From assembly GCF_026241225.1 (NCBI RefSeq), contig NZ_JAPFQP010000002.1:434001-498000 (forward strand): DNA of 64,000 nucleotides. The letters are read 5' to 3'. Positions 35,632 to 44,397 of this stretch are shown here, piece after piece. The position numbers and the translations under genes are program-made. Numbering within the stretch: position 1 is the stretch's first letter; each line of letters starts with the position of its first letter. Source of the DNA: Lentiprolixibacter aurantiacus (lineage in GTDB: Bacteria; Bacteroidota; Bacteroidia; Flavobacteriales; Flavobacteriaceae). Below the pieces are notes generated by a model that was not told the origin of the DNA, searched no databases, and was given only the letters and a program-made list of their open reading frames with translations.

Positions 35632-36810
35632 ATGAAAAGAATAGAAATTCTTACGGCCCTTTTCCTGCTTTCCACAGTTGTTACTGCCCAGCAGGACATA
35701 TTTACACGACGTGGCCTTAGCTCTCCCGAGATTCATGAAGATGGTACCGTAACGTTTCGGGTCCAGGTACCCAAAGCCTCAGAAATAGCTATTTCAGGGA
35801 GTTGGATGGCTGCAGAAGGGCTTGCCCCAGGAGTAGCCATGATGGAAAAAGAGAATGACAGCGTCTGGAGTTTTACCACGGACCCTTTGAAAGCAGAAAT
35901 GTATCGCTACAACCTGTTTGTCAACGGGGTTCGGACCCTTGATCCGGCAAATGCCCATGCCATCCGTGATGTGGCTAACCTTTCCAACGTTTTTATTGTA
36001 GGGGATGGTCAGGCAGACCTGTACCGTGTAAACAAAGTACCCCATGGGACCGTGACCTTCCGATGGTATCCCTCTCCTACTGTTGATAAAACCCGAAGAA
36101 TGGCGATCTATACACCTCCGGGCTATGAAAATAATCAAGAAGATTATCCTGTTTTGTATTTGCACCACGGTATAGGAGGGGATGAAGAGGCCTGGTTAGG
36201 CTCCGGAAGGGCTGCCCAGATCATGGATAATCTTATTGCCAGGCGTTTGGCCAGACCTATGATCGTGGTTATGCCCAACGGCAATGTGTTCCAGGAAGCT
36301 TCCCCGGGAAATGGAAGCAGGGGTTTTGTACAACCCACCTTTATGCTGCCCAATACCATGGATGGCAAGTTTGAAGAATCTTTTGGAGACATACAAGCAT
36401 TCGTCGAAAGCAATTACAGGACCATTGCTAAAAAAGAAGGCAGGGCCATAGCAGGTTTGTCCATGGGCGGCTTTCATACAGCGAATATTTCGCTGAATTA
36501 TCCCAATACCTTTGACTATGTGGGACTGTTTTCTTCCGCGCTTGGCGTGCGGCCCATGGGCGACAGCACTTCTGAAATGTATAAGAACAAGGATCAAAAA
36601 TTAAAACAGCAAATGGAGAATGGCTACAAGCTCTATTGGATGGCCATTGGGGACGGCGATATGGAAATGCTGTTAAAAGGAAATGCTTCTTTTAGAAAGA
36701 AGATGGATGGTATGGGTATGAATTACGAATATCTGGAGACTGGAGGCGGTCATACCTGGGACAACTGGAGAAGCTATTTAAGCATATTTACACAAAAAAT
36801 ATTTAATTAA
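35632..36810 (+). CDS. Secreted esterase with CBM48-like N-terminal domain
   Basis: The protein has 392 residues with a signal peptide (~1-19, TVVTAQQ). Residues ~25-125 form a CBM48/E-set-like beta-sandwich (FRVQVPKASEIAISGSW, YNLFVNGVRTLDPAN). Residues ~140-390 form an alpha/beta hydrolase of the esterase D/enterochelin-esterase type: DYPVLYLHHGIGGDEEAW, nucleophile elbow GLSMGGFHTA (Ser ~277) and the terminal catalytic His in GGGHTWDNW. Such proteins are often feruloyl or acetyl xylan esterases in polysaccharide loci. It starts 9 bp after the cupin gene. Confidence 0.88.
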   Translation: MKRIEILTALFLLSTVVTAQQDIFTRRGLSSPEIHEDGTVTFRVQVPKASEIAISGSWMAAEGLAPGVAMMEKENDSVWSFTTDPLKAEMYRYNLFVNGVRTLDPANAHAIRDVANLSNVFIVGDGQADLYRVNKVPHGTVTFRWYPSPTVDKTRRMAIYTPPGYENNQEDYPVLYLHHGIGGDEEAWLGSGRAAQIMDNLIARRLARPMIVVMPNGNVFQEASPGNGSRGFVQPTFMLPNTMDGKFEESFGDIQAFVESNYRTIAKKEGRAIAGLSMGGFHTANISLNYPNTFDYVGLFSSALGVRPMGDSTSEMYKNKDQKLKQQMENGYKLYWMAIGDGDMEMLLKGNASFRKKMDGMGMNYEYLETGGGHTWDNWRSYLSIFTQKIFN

Positions 36811-36828
36811 TCATTTTATACTTTACTG

Positions 36829-38772
36829 ATGAAACAAGTGAAAATAGCAGTGATAGGTTTGCTCTTAATAGGCATTTCGGCTTGCAGGAGCGAAAAGGAG
36901 AGGCCTGAAAAGAATATCCCTGATATAGCATTGCAAAAAACCTCGGTCAAAACCGAAATGGAAGGAATGGTCTTTCGGGACCTGAATAAAAATGGTAAAC
37001 TGGATGTTTATGAAGACATAAATGCACCTATTGAAGCGCGTGTCAATGACCTGGTGTCACAAATGACCCTGGAAGAGAAGGCTGGTGCCATGTTTATGCC
37101 CGGAGTACCTGTGAATGAAGATGGAACACTGGAAAAAAATCCAAACGCCACAGGCCCTGGAGCACGGTACCCTGCAGCTATAGACAATATTGATCAGGGA
37201 AAACTGAACCATTTCAATGTTTGGGCCATTCCCTCAGAACCCAGGTTGATGGCCGTCTGGTATAACAGGCTCCAGCAACATGCAGAACAATCCCGGTTGG
37301 GCATTCCGGTAACCATCGCCTCGGATCCAAGGCACCATTTCAGCAATACTATATTTTCCATGGCTGCCAATGGGTTTACACAGTTTTCTGAAACTCCCGG
37401 ACTGGCTGCTATTGGTAATGATTCCCTGGTAGAAACATTTGCAGAAATTGTGCGAAAGGAATACCTGTCAGTGGGCATACGCGTGGCACTCCACCCCCAG
37501 ATCGATTTAGCCACCGAGCCCCGGTGGGCGCGGATCAGCGGTACTTTTGGTGAAGATGCAGAGCTGACAGCCCGTATGGTAACCGCCTATTTAAAGGGAC
37601 TTCAGGGTGATGAAGTAAATGAACAAAGTGTGGCCTGCATGGTGAAACACTTTCCTGGTGGCGGACCACAAAAGGAAGGTCTGGATCCCCATTTTGCCAT
37701 CCAGAAAGGGCAGATCTATCCCGGTGATAATTTTGATTACCACCTCATTCCCTTCGAAGCCGCTTTCAAAATGAACCCGGCTTCCATTATGCCCTATTAC
37801 GGCATACCTACCGGCCAGACCGATGAAGATGTGGCCATGGCTTACAACAAAATGATCATAACAGACTTGTTACGGGAAAAATACAATTATGATGGAGTAG
37901 TCTGTACGGATTGGGGGCTTATCACCGACGTTCAGATGGGTCCCGATATTACCTGGCCTGCACGCGCCTGGGGGGTTGAAGACCTGGAACCAGTACAAAG
38001 GGTCAAGAAAATTATTGAAGCGGGCTGCGACCAGTTTGGCGGGGAGAACCGTCCTGAACTCGTCCTTGAACTCGTCAATTCCGGCCAGCTCAGTGAAGCA
38101 CGCCTTGATGAATCGTTAAAACGGCTCATGAGGCAAAAGTTTCAGCTGGGGCTTTTTGACAATCCCTTTGTTGACGAGGAAAAGGTACCTGAAATAGTAG
38201 GTCGTGAGGAGTCTCGTAAAATAGGTGACCAAAGCCAACAGCATGCTATGACGCTCCTCAAAAATGAAGCGTATACCCTGCCATTGAAATCAGGGGAGCA
38301 TAAGGTATACATACAAGGGATGGACAGTACCGTGGTGGCTGCGTATGCCACAGTGGTATCTACACCGGAAGAAGCCGATTTGGCCATAATTCGATTAAAC
38401 ACCCCATGGTATCCAGCGGATACCCGAAATCCATTTGCACTCTCTTTCCATCACGGCGACCTTGATTTTAAAGGTGAAGAAAAAGAAAACATCCTTTCGC
38501 TGTTGAAGAAGGTTCCTACGGTGGTTGATATTTATTTAGATCGGCCGGCAGTATTACCGGAAATTGCAGCTGCTTCAAATGCATTGATTGCAGATTTCGG
38601 GGCCAGTGATAAAAATGTTTGTGAGGTACTTTTTGGCAATTCCAGGCCAATGGGTAAACTCCCGTTTGAATTACCCTCTTCCATGGAGGAGGTGCGCGAG
38701 CAATTAACCGATGTACCCTATGACACCGAGAATCCATTATTTGAATTTGGTTTTGGCCTCTCGTATCAATAA
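36829..38772 (+). CDS. Glycoside hydrolase family 3 lipoprotein (beta-glucosidase type)
   Basis: The protein has 647 residues. The lipoprotein signal ends LIGISAC (Cys15). A calcium-loop-like segment (LNKNGKLDVYED) precedes the (beta/alpha)8 domain: RVNDLVSQMTLEEKAG, CMVKHFPGGGP, and GVVCTDWGL with the likely nucleophile Asp (~360). The second, alpha/beta sandwich domain (~450-640) ends with PLFEFGFGLSY. GH3 enzymes release beta-linked sugars from non-reducing ends. It is the last gene of the run beginning with iorA, 18 bp after the esterase. Confidence 0.92.
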   Translation: MKQVKIAVIGLLLIGISACRSEKERPEKNIPDIALQKTSVKTEMEGMVFRDLNKNGKLDVYEDINAPIEARVNDLVSQMTLEEKAGAMFMPGVPVNEDGTLEKNPNATGPGARYPAAIDNIDQGKLNHFNVWAIPSEPRLMAVWYNRLQQHAEQSRLGIPVTIASDPRHHFSNTIFSMAANGFTQFSETPGLAAIGNDSLVETFAEIVRKEYLSVGIRVALHPQIDLATEPRWARISGTFGEDAELTARMVTAYLKGLQGDEVNEQSVACMVKHFPGGGPQKEGLDPHFAIQKGQIYPGDNFDYHLIPFEAAFKMNPASIMPYYGIPTGQTDEDVAMAYNKMIITDLLREKYNYDGVVCTDWGLITDVQMGPDITWPARAWGVEDLEPVQRVKKIIEAGCDQFGGENRPELVLELVNSGQLSEARLDESLKRLMRQKFQLGLFDNPFVDEEKVPEIVGREESRKIGDQSQQHAMTLLKNEAYTLPLKSGEHKVYIQGMDSTVVAAYATVVSTPEEADLAIIRLNTPWYPADTRNPFALSFHHGDLDFKGEEKENILSLLKKVPTVVDIYLDRPAVLPEIAAASNALIADFGASDKNVCEVLFGNSRPMGKLPFELPSSMEEVREQLTDVPYDTENPLFEFGFGLSYQ

Positions 38773-38901
38773 TGCATAGACAACTATAGTGCTTTAGTCT
38801 CGATTACGCGTCTGAAGCAGGCCTCCAATAGCCAGAAAACCTCCGGGTTCGGAAGAATTATTAAACTCAATGCCCTTTGCCTTTCTGCAGGCAGAGGGCA
38901 G

Positions 38902-38935
38902 TTGTATTTTTTTCGTTTACTTTTCCCTATTTTTG
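38902..38935 (+). promoter_or_regulatory. Bacteroidota-type promoter for the M28 peptidase gene
   Basis: TTG (38902-38904), a 23-bp spacer, then TATTTTTG (38928-38935) match the -33 TTG / -7 TAnnTTTG pattern. The start codon follows 25 bp later. Confidence 0.65.
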
Positions 38936-38960
38936 ATGGATTTTTAAAAACCCTGAAAAA

Positions 38961-40526
38961 ATGAAAAAATTGTTATGGCTATCCCTGGTACTGATATGGG
39001 CCTGTAATTCCACCCAGAAATCTGCAGGCACAGAGGCAAGTGCAGAGGATACTCCTGTAAGCGTGGATCCCGTAGATTATGCCAGCACTATTACCGAAGA
39101 AGACCTTAAGGAGCATTTATACATATACGCTTCCGACGAATTTGAAGGCAGAGAAACTGGTAAAGAAGGTCAGAAAAAGGCGGTTGAATATCTGAAAGCT
39201 ACCTACGAGGAGCTCAACATACCCGCCGCACAGGAAAACGGTGATTATTTTCAGAAAGTCCCCCTGGAAATGTCAAAACTCCCCGTAGGATCAATCAACA
39301 TAGAAGGTAAGGAGTTTGAGATTGGGAACGAGTTCCTGGCCTTTACGGCTGGAGAGGGCTCCTTTGACGAAATAGTTTATGTAGGCTACGGAATAGAGGA
39401 TGAAAATTACTCTGATTACAAAGATGTTGAGGTTAAAGGCAAATTGCTCGTGATGAAGTTTGGCGAGCCCCAAAATGCGGATGGAACCTATGTATTGTCA
39501 GGTAACGAAGAAGCTTCGGTCTGGAGCAACATGTCCGAAGCCATTGGTAAGCGCACTGAGGTTGCCAGCGCAAAAGGAGCTAAGGGAATCCTTTATTTTG
39601 ATCCCGCTAATTATGCCCGTTACAAGGGGTATTACCAATACATGAAACGCAACAACAGCGGACGCATGGCGATCAAGGAATCTGCAGAAAATCCGGTTCT
39701 TGTGATAATGGATCAGGAAATGGGAGATGCACTTATGCCTAATATGGATGGGGATTCAAAAGCACAGCAAGTTGCAAAAAGTGTAGAGGTTAAACTGCAA
39801 AGTGTAAATGAAGATGTGGATTCGGAAAATGTTGTGGCCATTATCCGTGGATCCCAATACCCTGACGAATATGTAGTGATCTCTTCTCACCTGGACCACG
39901 TAGGGGTGAATGACAAGGGAGAGATACATAACGGGGCTGATGACGATGGCTCAGGTTCTGTTGCCATGCTGGAAATTGCCGAAGCCTTCAAGATTGCGGC
40001 CAGCAAAGGGGTGAGACCAAAAAGGTCTATCGTATTCCTTCACGTTACCGGGGAGGAAAAAGGGCTGCTGGGATCGCAATATTATACGGATTTTGATCCT
40101 ATTTTCCCGCTTACCCAAACCGTGGCCAATTTAAACATCGATATGATAGGAAGGATAGACCCGAAACGAGAGGGAGACCGAAACTACGTATATCTCATCG
40201 GTTCAGATAAATTGAGCAGTGAGTTGCACCAGTTGTCTGAGGAAGTTAATACCAAATATGCCGGAATAGAGCTGGATTACAAATACAATGACGAGAATGA
40301 TCCCAACCGTTTTTATTACCGAAGCGATCATTACAACTTTGCCAAAAACAATATTCCTATAATCTTTTATTTCAATGGTACCCATGACGATTACCACCGG
40401 CCTGGTGATACCCCGGATAAGATCAACTATGACTTGCTAAGAAATAGGACCCGACTTGTATTTCACACTGCCTGGGAAGTAGCTAACAGGGAGCAACGGG
40501 TAGCCGTGGATAAGATGGCAAAATAA
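38961..40526 (+). CDS. M28-family zinc aminopeptidase lipoprotein
   Basis: The protein has 521 residues. The lipoprotein signal ends LIWAC (Cys14). A PA-like insert domain occupies ~120-270. The di-zinc core shows its ligands in order: SSHLDHVG, NGADDDGSGS, HVTGEEKGLLGS (general-base Glu then ligand Glu), NIDMIGR and FNGTHDDYHRPGDTPDKI. It probably trims peptides in the periplasm or at the surface. It has its own promoter and a downstream terminator, so it is a single-gene unit. Confidence 0.92.
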   Translation: MKKLLWLSLVLIWACNSTQKSAGTEASAEDTPVSVDPVDYASTITEEDLKEHLYIYASDEFEGRETGKEGQKKAVEYLKATYEELNIPAAQENGDYFQKVPLEMSKLPVGSINIEGKEFEIGNEFLAFTAGEGSFDEIVYVGYGIEDENYSDYKDVEVKGKLLVMKFGEPQNADGTYVLSGNEEASVWSNMSEAIGKRTEVASAKGAKGILYFDPANYARYKGYYQYMKRNNSGRMAIKESAENPVLVIMDQEMGDALMPNMDGDSKAQQVAKSVEVKLQSVNEDVDSENVVAIIRGSQYPDEYVVISSHLDHVGVNDKGEIHNGADDDGSGSVAMLEIAEAFKIAASKGVRPKRSIVFLHVTGEEKGLLGSQYYTDFDPIFPLTQTVANLNIDMIGRIDPKREGDRNYVYLIGSDKLSSELHQLSEEVNTKYAGIELDYKYNDENDPNRFYYRSDHYNFAKNNIPIIFYFNGTHDDYHRPGDTPDKINYDLLRNRTRLVFHTAWEVANREQRVAVDKMAK

Positions 40527-40550
40527 AGCCGTTCATCGGCTTCAAAAAAC

Positions 40551-40580
40551 AAACCCCGACATACACATCGTCGGGGTTTT
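40551..40580. terminator. Bidirectional terminator
   Basis: AAACCCCGAC (40551-40560), loop ATACACATC, GTCGGGGTTT (40570-40579), with A and T tracts at either end. It serves both the peptidase gene and the convergent GIY-YIG gene, whose stop codon overlaps its edge. Confidence 0.9.
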
Positions 40581-40834
40581 TATATTAAGCCGTATTTCCG
40601 GATAAAGCGGATTTTCCTTCTTCGGCTCAGATTCTTGAGCTTTCTTTCTAGTATTATCGCTTCCTTTAAATTTGGCTTTTCAATTATGCATTCCAACTGC
40701 CATGGGATACCTTTAGAAGTGTAAGCGGACATCCCCTGATTGTGCTCAAAGATACGTTTGGATATGTTATTAGTCTGGCCTACATAAAACCGTCCTAGTC
40801 TTTCTGAAGAAATTATATAGACGTAAAAGGGCAT
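40580..40834 (-). CDS. Small GIY-YIG nuclease-domain protein
   Basis: The protein has 84 residues, a stand-alone GIY-YIG domain of the UvrC-N type. FYVYIISSERLGRFYVGQT carries the two short motifs (YVY…FYVG), followed by SKRIFEHNQG and a Glu-containing helix (EAIILERKLKNL). Very common as single small genes in Bacteroidota, often beside rRNA or tRNA genes; their role is undefined. Here tRNA-His lies 350 bp upstream on the same strand. Confidence 0.92.
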   Translation of the reverse strand: MPFYVYIISSERLGRFYVGQTNNISKRIFEHNQGMSAYTSKGIPWQLECIIEKPNLKEAIILERKLKNLSRRRKIRFIRKYGLI

Positions 40835-40888
40835 ATAAATCCTTTTTAAGTCAATATAATATCAGGACAGGTAATTGTTCTGCGGTAT

Positions 40889-41127
40889 AAAAAAGTAGTG
40901 CTGACGATCCTTTTTGGATGTCAGCACTGCTTCCGCTAGCTCTTTGGTCTAAAGGCCTTGTGACAGAAGAAACCAAAAAGACGTGGCAAGTATACCGTGT
41001 CCCGTTCGCTTTTGTTTTGGAAACTAGTACGTATTCTGAAGAAGGGAGATCTTGCCAAAAAAAGTAGTGCTGACGATCCTTTTCGGATGTCAGCACTGCT
41101 TCCGCTAGCTCTTTGGTCTGAAGGCCT
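40889..41127 (-). repeat. Duplicated terminator block downstream of tRNA-His
   Basis: Two ~70-bp copies (40889-40957 and 41057-41127) differ at only a few bases. Each contains AGTGCTGAC … GTCAGCACT (arms 40897-40905/40920-40928 and 41066-41074/41089-41097) with an inner ATCC/GGAT. On the minus strand a T run follows, so each is a rho-independent terminator for tRNA-His. The ~100 bp between copies is unrelated. Long minus-strand ORFs across this region are by-products of the repeats. Confidence 0.85.
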
Positions 41128-41180
41128 GCTGACCGATCGACGGGAGTATCCGTAGGATCGACCAAAGAGAGCGTCAGTAG

Positions 41181-41255
41181 GGTGGAAGACCGGGTTCGAA
41201 CCGGCGACCTCTGGAACCACAATCCAGCGCTCTAACCAGCTGAGCTACAACCACC
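41181..41255 (-). tRNA. tRNA-His (anticodon GTG)
   Basis: The minus strand reads GGTGGTTGTAGCTCAGC, anticodon stem CTGGA/TCCAG around TTGTGGT (GTG), and T-arm GCCGGTTCGAACCCGGT. An extra 5' G pairs with the C discriminator, as expected for tRNA-His. CCA is not encoded. In my alignment the acceptor stem has two T-T oppositions (positions 5-68 and 6-67), unusual but flanked by strong pairs. Confidence 0.9.
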
Positions 41256-41512
41256 GTTTGTAAGCGGAGCCAAAGGTACTTCATTTTCTCCTATGAATCC
41301 AAAAAAATACATCGCAATTTGGGAGGAATCAGATCAGTTTATGTCATTTGAGAAAGCAAGGCATCTGGCGGTAAAGGACCTCTAAAAATGCATATTTATC
41401 GACAAAATACACGAAATGTCAGATCAAACACACAAAAAATGGCGTTTCACAACATTAATTGGTGCCGCCAGATATGAGGGCCTACTTTTAGGAGTTATAA
41501 TAAAAAAGGAAT

Positions 41513-43657
41513 ATGCCCTCTAAACCAGCCCTTTTTCCACATGCCTTATTCTTCTGGAAAAATAAGAAGGCCGTTTCAATTCTGCTTGCCTTTTTTTGGG
41601 CCTGTCTTTCTTTTGCCCAAAGCGCAAAAGTAGAACAGCTATACGATTCTATCAGTCAGCTGCGTTCACAACCTGAATTTACGGAGAGGGATACCACACA
41701 TATCAACCTGCTCAACCAGCTGGCAGCAAGCCTCAGATATTACGATGTGGAGAATGCCTATAATATTGCAAAAAAGGCACTGGAGTTAAGTCGTGAGACC
41801 CAATACAGCCTGGGAGAGGCCACTGCCCTGTTAAGAATTGGTGATTACTTTTCCGATAAGGGACAAAGCGATAAGGCCATAGAGAATTTTGAGCAAGCCC
41901 TTGAAATTGCCAATAAACTTGACGATACACTCACCCCCTTCAGGATCATTAATAACCTGGCATCCGAACACACCTATAAAGGCGATTTTGCCGAAGCACT
42001 TAAGGGGTACTTGCATGGCATTGAACGCATCAACGTACTCCTGGAGGAAGGCGAAGAAGATGACAAGAAGCTCATCGTGGTCCTGTCAATTATGAATGAA
42101 AACATCGCCAACCTTTTTGCTTCCCAAAAAGATTATGAGCAATCCCTGAAATACTATGAAAAAGTAAGGAAGATCAACACCGAAATTGGCGATCCCATAA
42201 TCATGGCCGAGACCAATAGTAATCTGGCCTCGGTATACGCAGAGAAGGGTGCCACGGATGATGGTGTGCAAAAAGATTTTGAATATGCCATGTTCCACGT
42301 GAACAGCAGCATCCAGACTTTTGAGAAAGATAAGATCATGGACTGGCTGGCCTATGCATACGAAGTAAAAGGCAAAATCCATCTAAAGCAGAACAATCAC
42401 AAGTGGGCGCTGCACTGGTACAAGCAAAGTGAAACGATTCATGAAGAAATTGAAGACGACAGGGGTAAAATTGATCTGTACAACGGAATGGCCCAGGCCT
42501 ATTTAGCCCAGGGAAATGACAGCCTGGCTAAAAACTATGCCCTGAATGCGTACGCGATTTCGGAAAGGATCAAAGATTCCGAAGGAACACAGGAATGCGC
42601 TAAAACCCTTTACAAGGTGCATGAGAAAAGTGGAAACTTCAAAAAAGCGCTTGAATACCTGGAACTCTACCAGGAACTGTCGTCCAACATATACCGCAAC
42701 GAAAACAAAAAGAGCCTCGTACTGATTAAAACCCAATCCGAATATAATGAGCAGATCAAAGCAGAAAAGGAAGCTAATGAAAAGGCGCTAGCCAGAAGGG
42801 ACCTCTATGTTTGGATTTCCATTTCCATATTAATTGCCCTGCTTATAGTGATCTTCCTGGTACAGCGCAACCAAAAAATACAGAAAAGGCTCAATGGGGT
42901 TCTGAACGCCAAGAAAGAGCTACTGGAAAAACGTGAATCCGAGCTGAGGGAAAACAACGAGACCAAAACAAAGCTCTTTTCTATTATTGGTCATGACCTA
43001 AGGGGGCCTATTGGTGCCTTGCAGGGGCTATTGAACATGTTTGGGGAAGGCGAGATTACCAAAAAAGAATTAATGGATTTCCTGCCCAAACTCCGGGGAG
43101 ATGTAGACCATATCTACTTTACACTGAACAACCTGCTATCCTGGGGGCATTCTCAGCTTAATGGCTCTGTTACCAAACCTGAAGTGACTGCGGTTGAAGC
43201 CATTGTAAAAGAGAATATCAACCTCCTTTCCGAACAGGCGCAGAACAAATCCATACGCATTGTAAATGAACTTCCTGACAATACCCATACCTGGGCAGAC
43301 GCCAACCAGATAGATATCGTAATCCGCAACCTTATGAGCAATGCCCTGAAGTTCACCCCTGAAAACGGCATGATTAAAATTTCCGGAGAGGAGTATGCAG
43401 ACCACTGGCAAATTTCTGTTCGAGATACAGGAGTGGGTATGGATCAGGCCACGGTGGATAAGCTATTCGACAAAAATTCCAATGTAACTACCTATGGTAC
43501 GAATAATGAAAAAGGTACCGGACTGGGGCTTTCACTCTGCAAAGAAATGGTAGAGAAAAACAAGGGAAAAATATGGGTAGAAAGCACCCTTAGAAAGGGT
43601 AGCACCTTCCACTTTACGCTACCCAAAATCAAACAGAGTTACCCAAAGGCGAGCTAA
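41513..43657 (+). CDS. TPR-containing sensor histidine kinase
   Basis: The protein has 714 residues. After a signal-like segment (~20-36), residues ~45-400 hold about seven TPR units (e.g. SDKAIENFEQALEIANKLDD, YEQSLKYYEKVRKINTEIGD, FKKALEYLELYQEL). One membrane helix follows (LYVWISISILIALLIVIFLV, ~423-442), then a coiled-coil, the H-box FSIIGHDLRGPIGALQ and a HATPase_c domain (NLMSNALKFTP, DTGVGMD, GTGLGLSLCKEM). The periplasmic TPR sensor suggests a protein or peptide signal. No response regulator is adjacent. Its end overlaps the convergent bshB1 gene by 4 bp. Confidence 0.92.
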   Translation: MPSKPALFPHALFFWKNKKAVSILLAFFWACLSFAQSAKVEQLYDSISQLRSQPEFTERDTTHINLLNQLAASLRYYDVENAYNIAKKALELSRETQYSLGEATALLRIGDYFSDKGQSDKAIENFEQALEIANKLDDTLTPFRIINNLASEHTYKGDFAEALKGYLHGIERINVLLEEGEEDDKKLIVVLSIMNENIANLFASQKDYEQSLKYYEKVRKINTEIGDPIIMAETNSNLASVYAEKGATDDGVQKDFEYAMFHVNSSIQTFEKDKIMDWLAYAYEVKGKIHLKQNNHKWALHWYKQSETIHEEIEDDRGKIDLYNGMAQAYLAQGNDSLAKNYALNAYAISERIKDSEGTQECAKTLYKVHEKSGNFKKALEYLELYQELSSNIYRNENKKSLVLIKTQSEYNEQIKAEKEANEKALARRDLYVWISISILIALLIVIFLVQRNQKIQKRLNGVLNAKKELLEKRESELRENNETKTKLFSIIGHDLRGPIGALQGLLNMFGEGEITKKELMDFLPKLRGDVDHIYFTLNNLLSWGHSQLNGSVTKPEVTAVEAIVKENINLLSEQAQNKSIRIVNELPDNTHTWADANQIDIVIRNLMSNALKFTPENGMIKISGEEYADHWQISVRDTGVGMDQATVDKLFDKNSNVTTYGTNNEKGTGLGLSLCKEMVEKNKGKIWVESTLRKGSTFHFTLPKIKQSYPKAS

Positions 43658-44376
43658 ATCAGATCGTCCAGATGCTTTACGCCTATAAAGCGTTCTACTG
43701 TAAATCCTTCGGCGTACTCCACCCCTATCAACCTGCCCAGATCCCTTGCTCTGTAGCGGACACTGTCTGTAAAGTTCTTACTGCTAATCGGTGTATCGGG
43801 TTCCTTGCTGTTAGGGTCATAGAACTGAGAAGCATAAGCATTGATGGCTTCCATCTTCTTGTCGATAAAATCAGACACATCCACAACAAAATCCGGTTCC
43901 AGGTTCTTCCATTGTATATAGTGATATACCTTTTTAGGCCTCCATGGATCCTGCCACTCATCATCCCCTACCCACTTGGTGTCTATTTTGAGCAGGCCGC
44001 TAAGAAAGCAGGCATCGCTTACCAGCTTACTGCCCTTGGCGTGATCAATGTGGCGGTCTTCAACAGCATTGCAGAGTACAATATCAGGCCTGTACTTCCG
44101 AATAACCTCGATGACCTGCAATTGATGCTCCTTATCGTTGACAAAAAAACCATCTGCAAATTCCAGGTTGATCCTAGCGCTCAAGCCGAGAATATCTGCA
44201 GCCTTCCTGGCCTCTTTATCTCTTAGTTCAGGGGTGCCCCGGGTGCCAAGCTCTCCACGGGTCAGGTCTACGATACCCACTTTTTTTCCATTCGATATTT
44301 CCTTGGCTATGGTGGCTCCTGCCCCCAGTTCAGCATCATCAGGATGCGAACCAAATACTAAAATGTCCAGTTTCAT
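43654..44376 (-). CDS. bshB1: Bacillithiol biosynthesis deacetylase BshB1
   Basis: The protein has 240 residues, a PIG-L/LmbE fold with zinc motif HPDDAELG (11-18), and DRHIDHAKGSKLV (~113-125) supplying the later His ligand. The pattern DLTRGELGTRGTPELRDKEA is specific to the BshB1 branch. It deacetylates GlcNAc-malate to GlcN-malate in bacillithiol synthesis, where BshC then adds cysteine. It starts 21 bp after the trans-sulfuration gene on the same strand, which fits a shared thiol theme. Confidence 0.92.
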   Translation of the reverse strand: MKLDILVFGSHPDDAELGAGATIAKEISNGKKVGIVDLTRGELGTRGTPELRDKEARKAADILGLSARINLEFADGFFVNDKEHQLQVIEVIRKYRPDIVLCNAVEDRHIDHAKGSKLVSDACFLSGLLKIDTKWVGDDEWQDPWRPKKVYHYIQWKNLEPDFVVDVSDFIDKKMEAINAYASQFYDPNSKEPDTPISSKNFTDSVRYRARDLGRLIGVEYAEGFTVERFIGVKHLDDLI

Positions 44377-44397
44377 TATTATTTATTTCTTGAATAT

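Noticed and set aside
34560-38772. Classical polysaccharide utilisation locus
   Set aside because: GH3, esterase and acetyltransferase are present, but there is no SusC/SusD pair, sulfatase or hybrid regulator nearby.
40851-41222. Overlapping minus-strand ORFs of 123 and 94 codons beside tRNA-His
   Set aside because: They run through the tRNA and both terminator repeats in different frames; the peptides just mirror the repeated DNA.
41293-41385. 30-codon ORF before the histidine kinase (starts MNPKKYIAIWEES)
   Set aside because: Reasonable composition but no positional support, and too short to separate from chance; kept only as a note.
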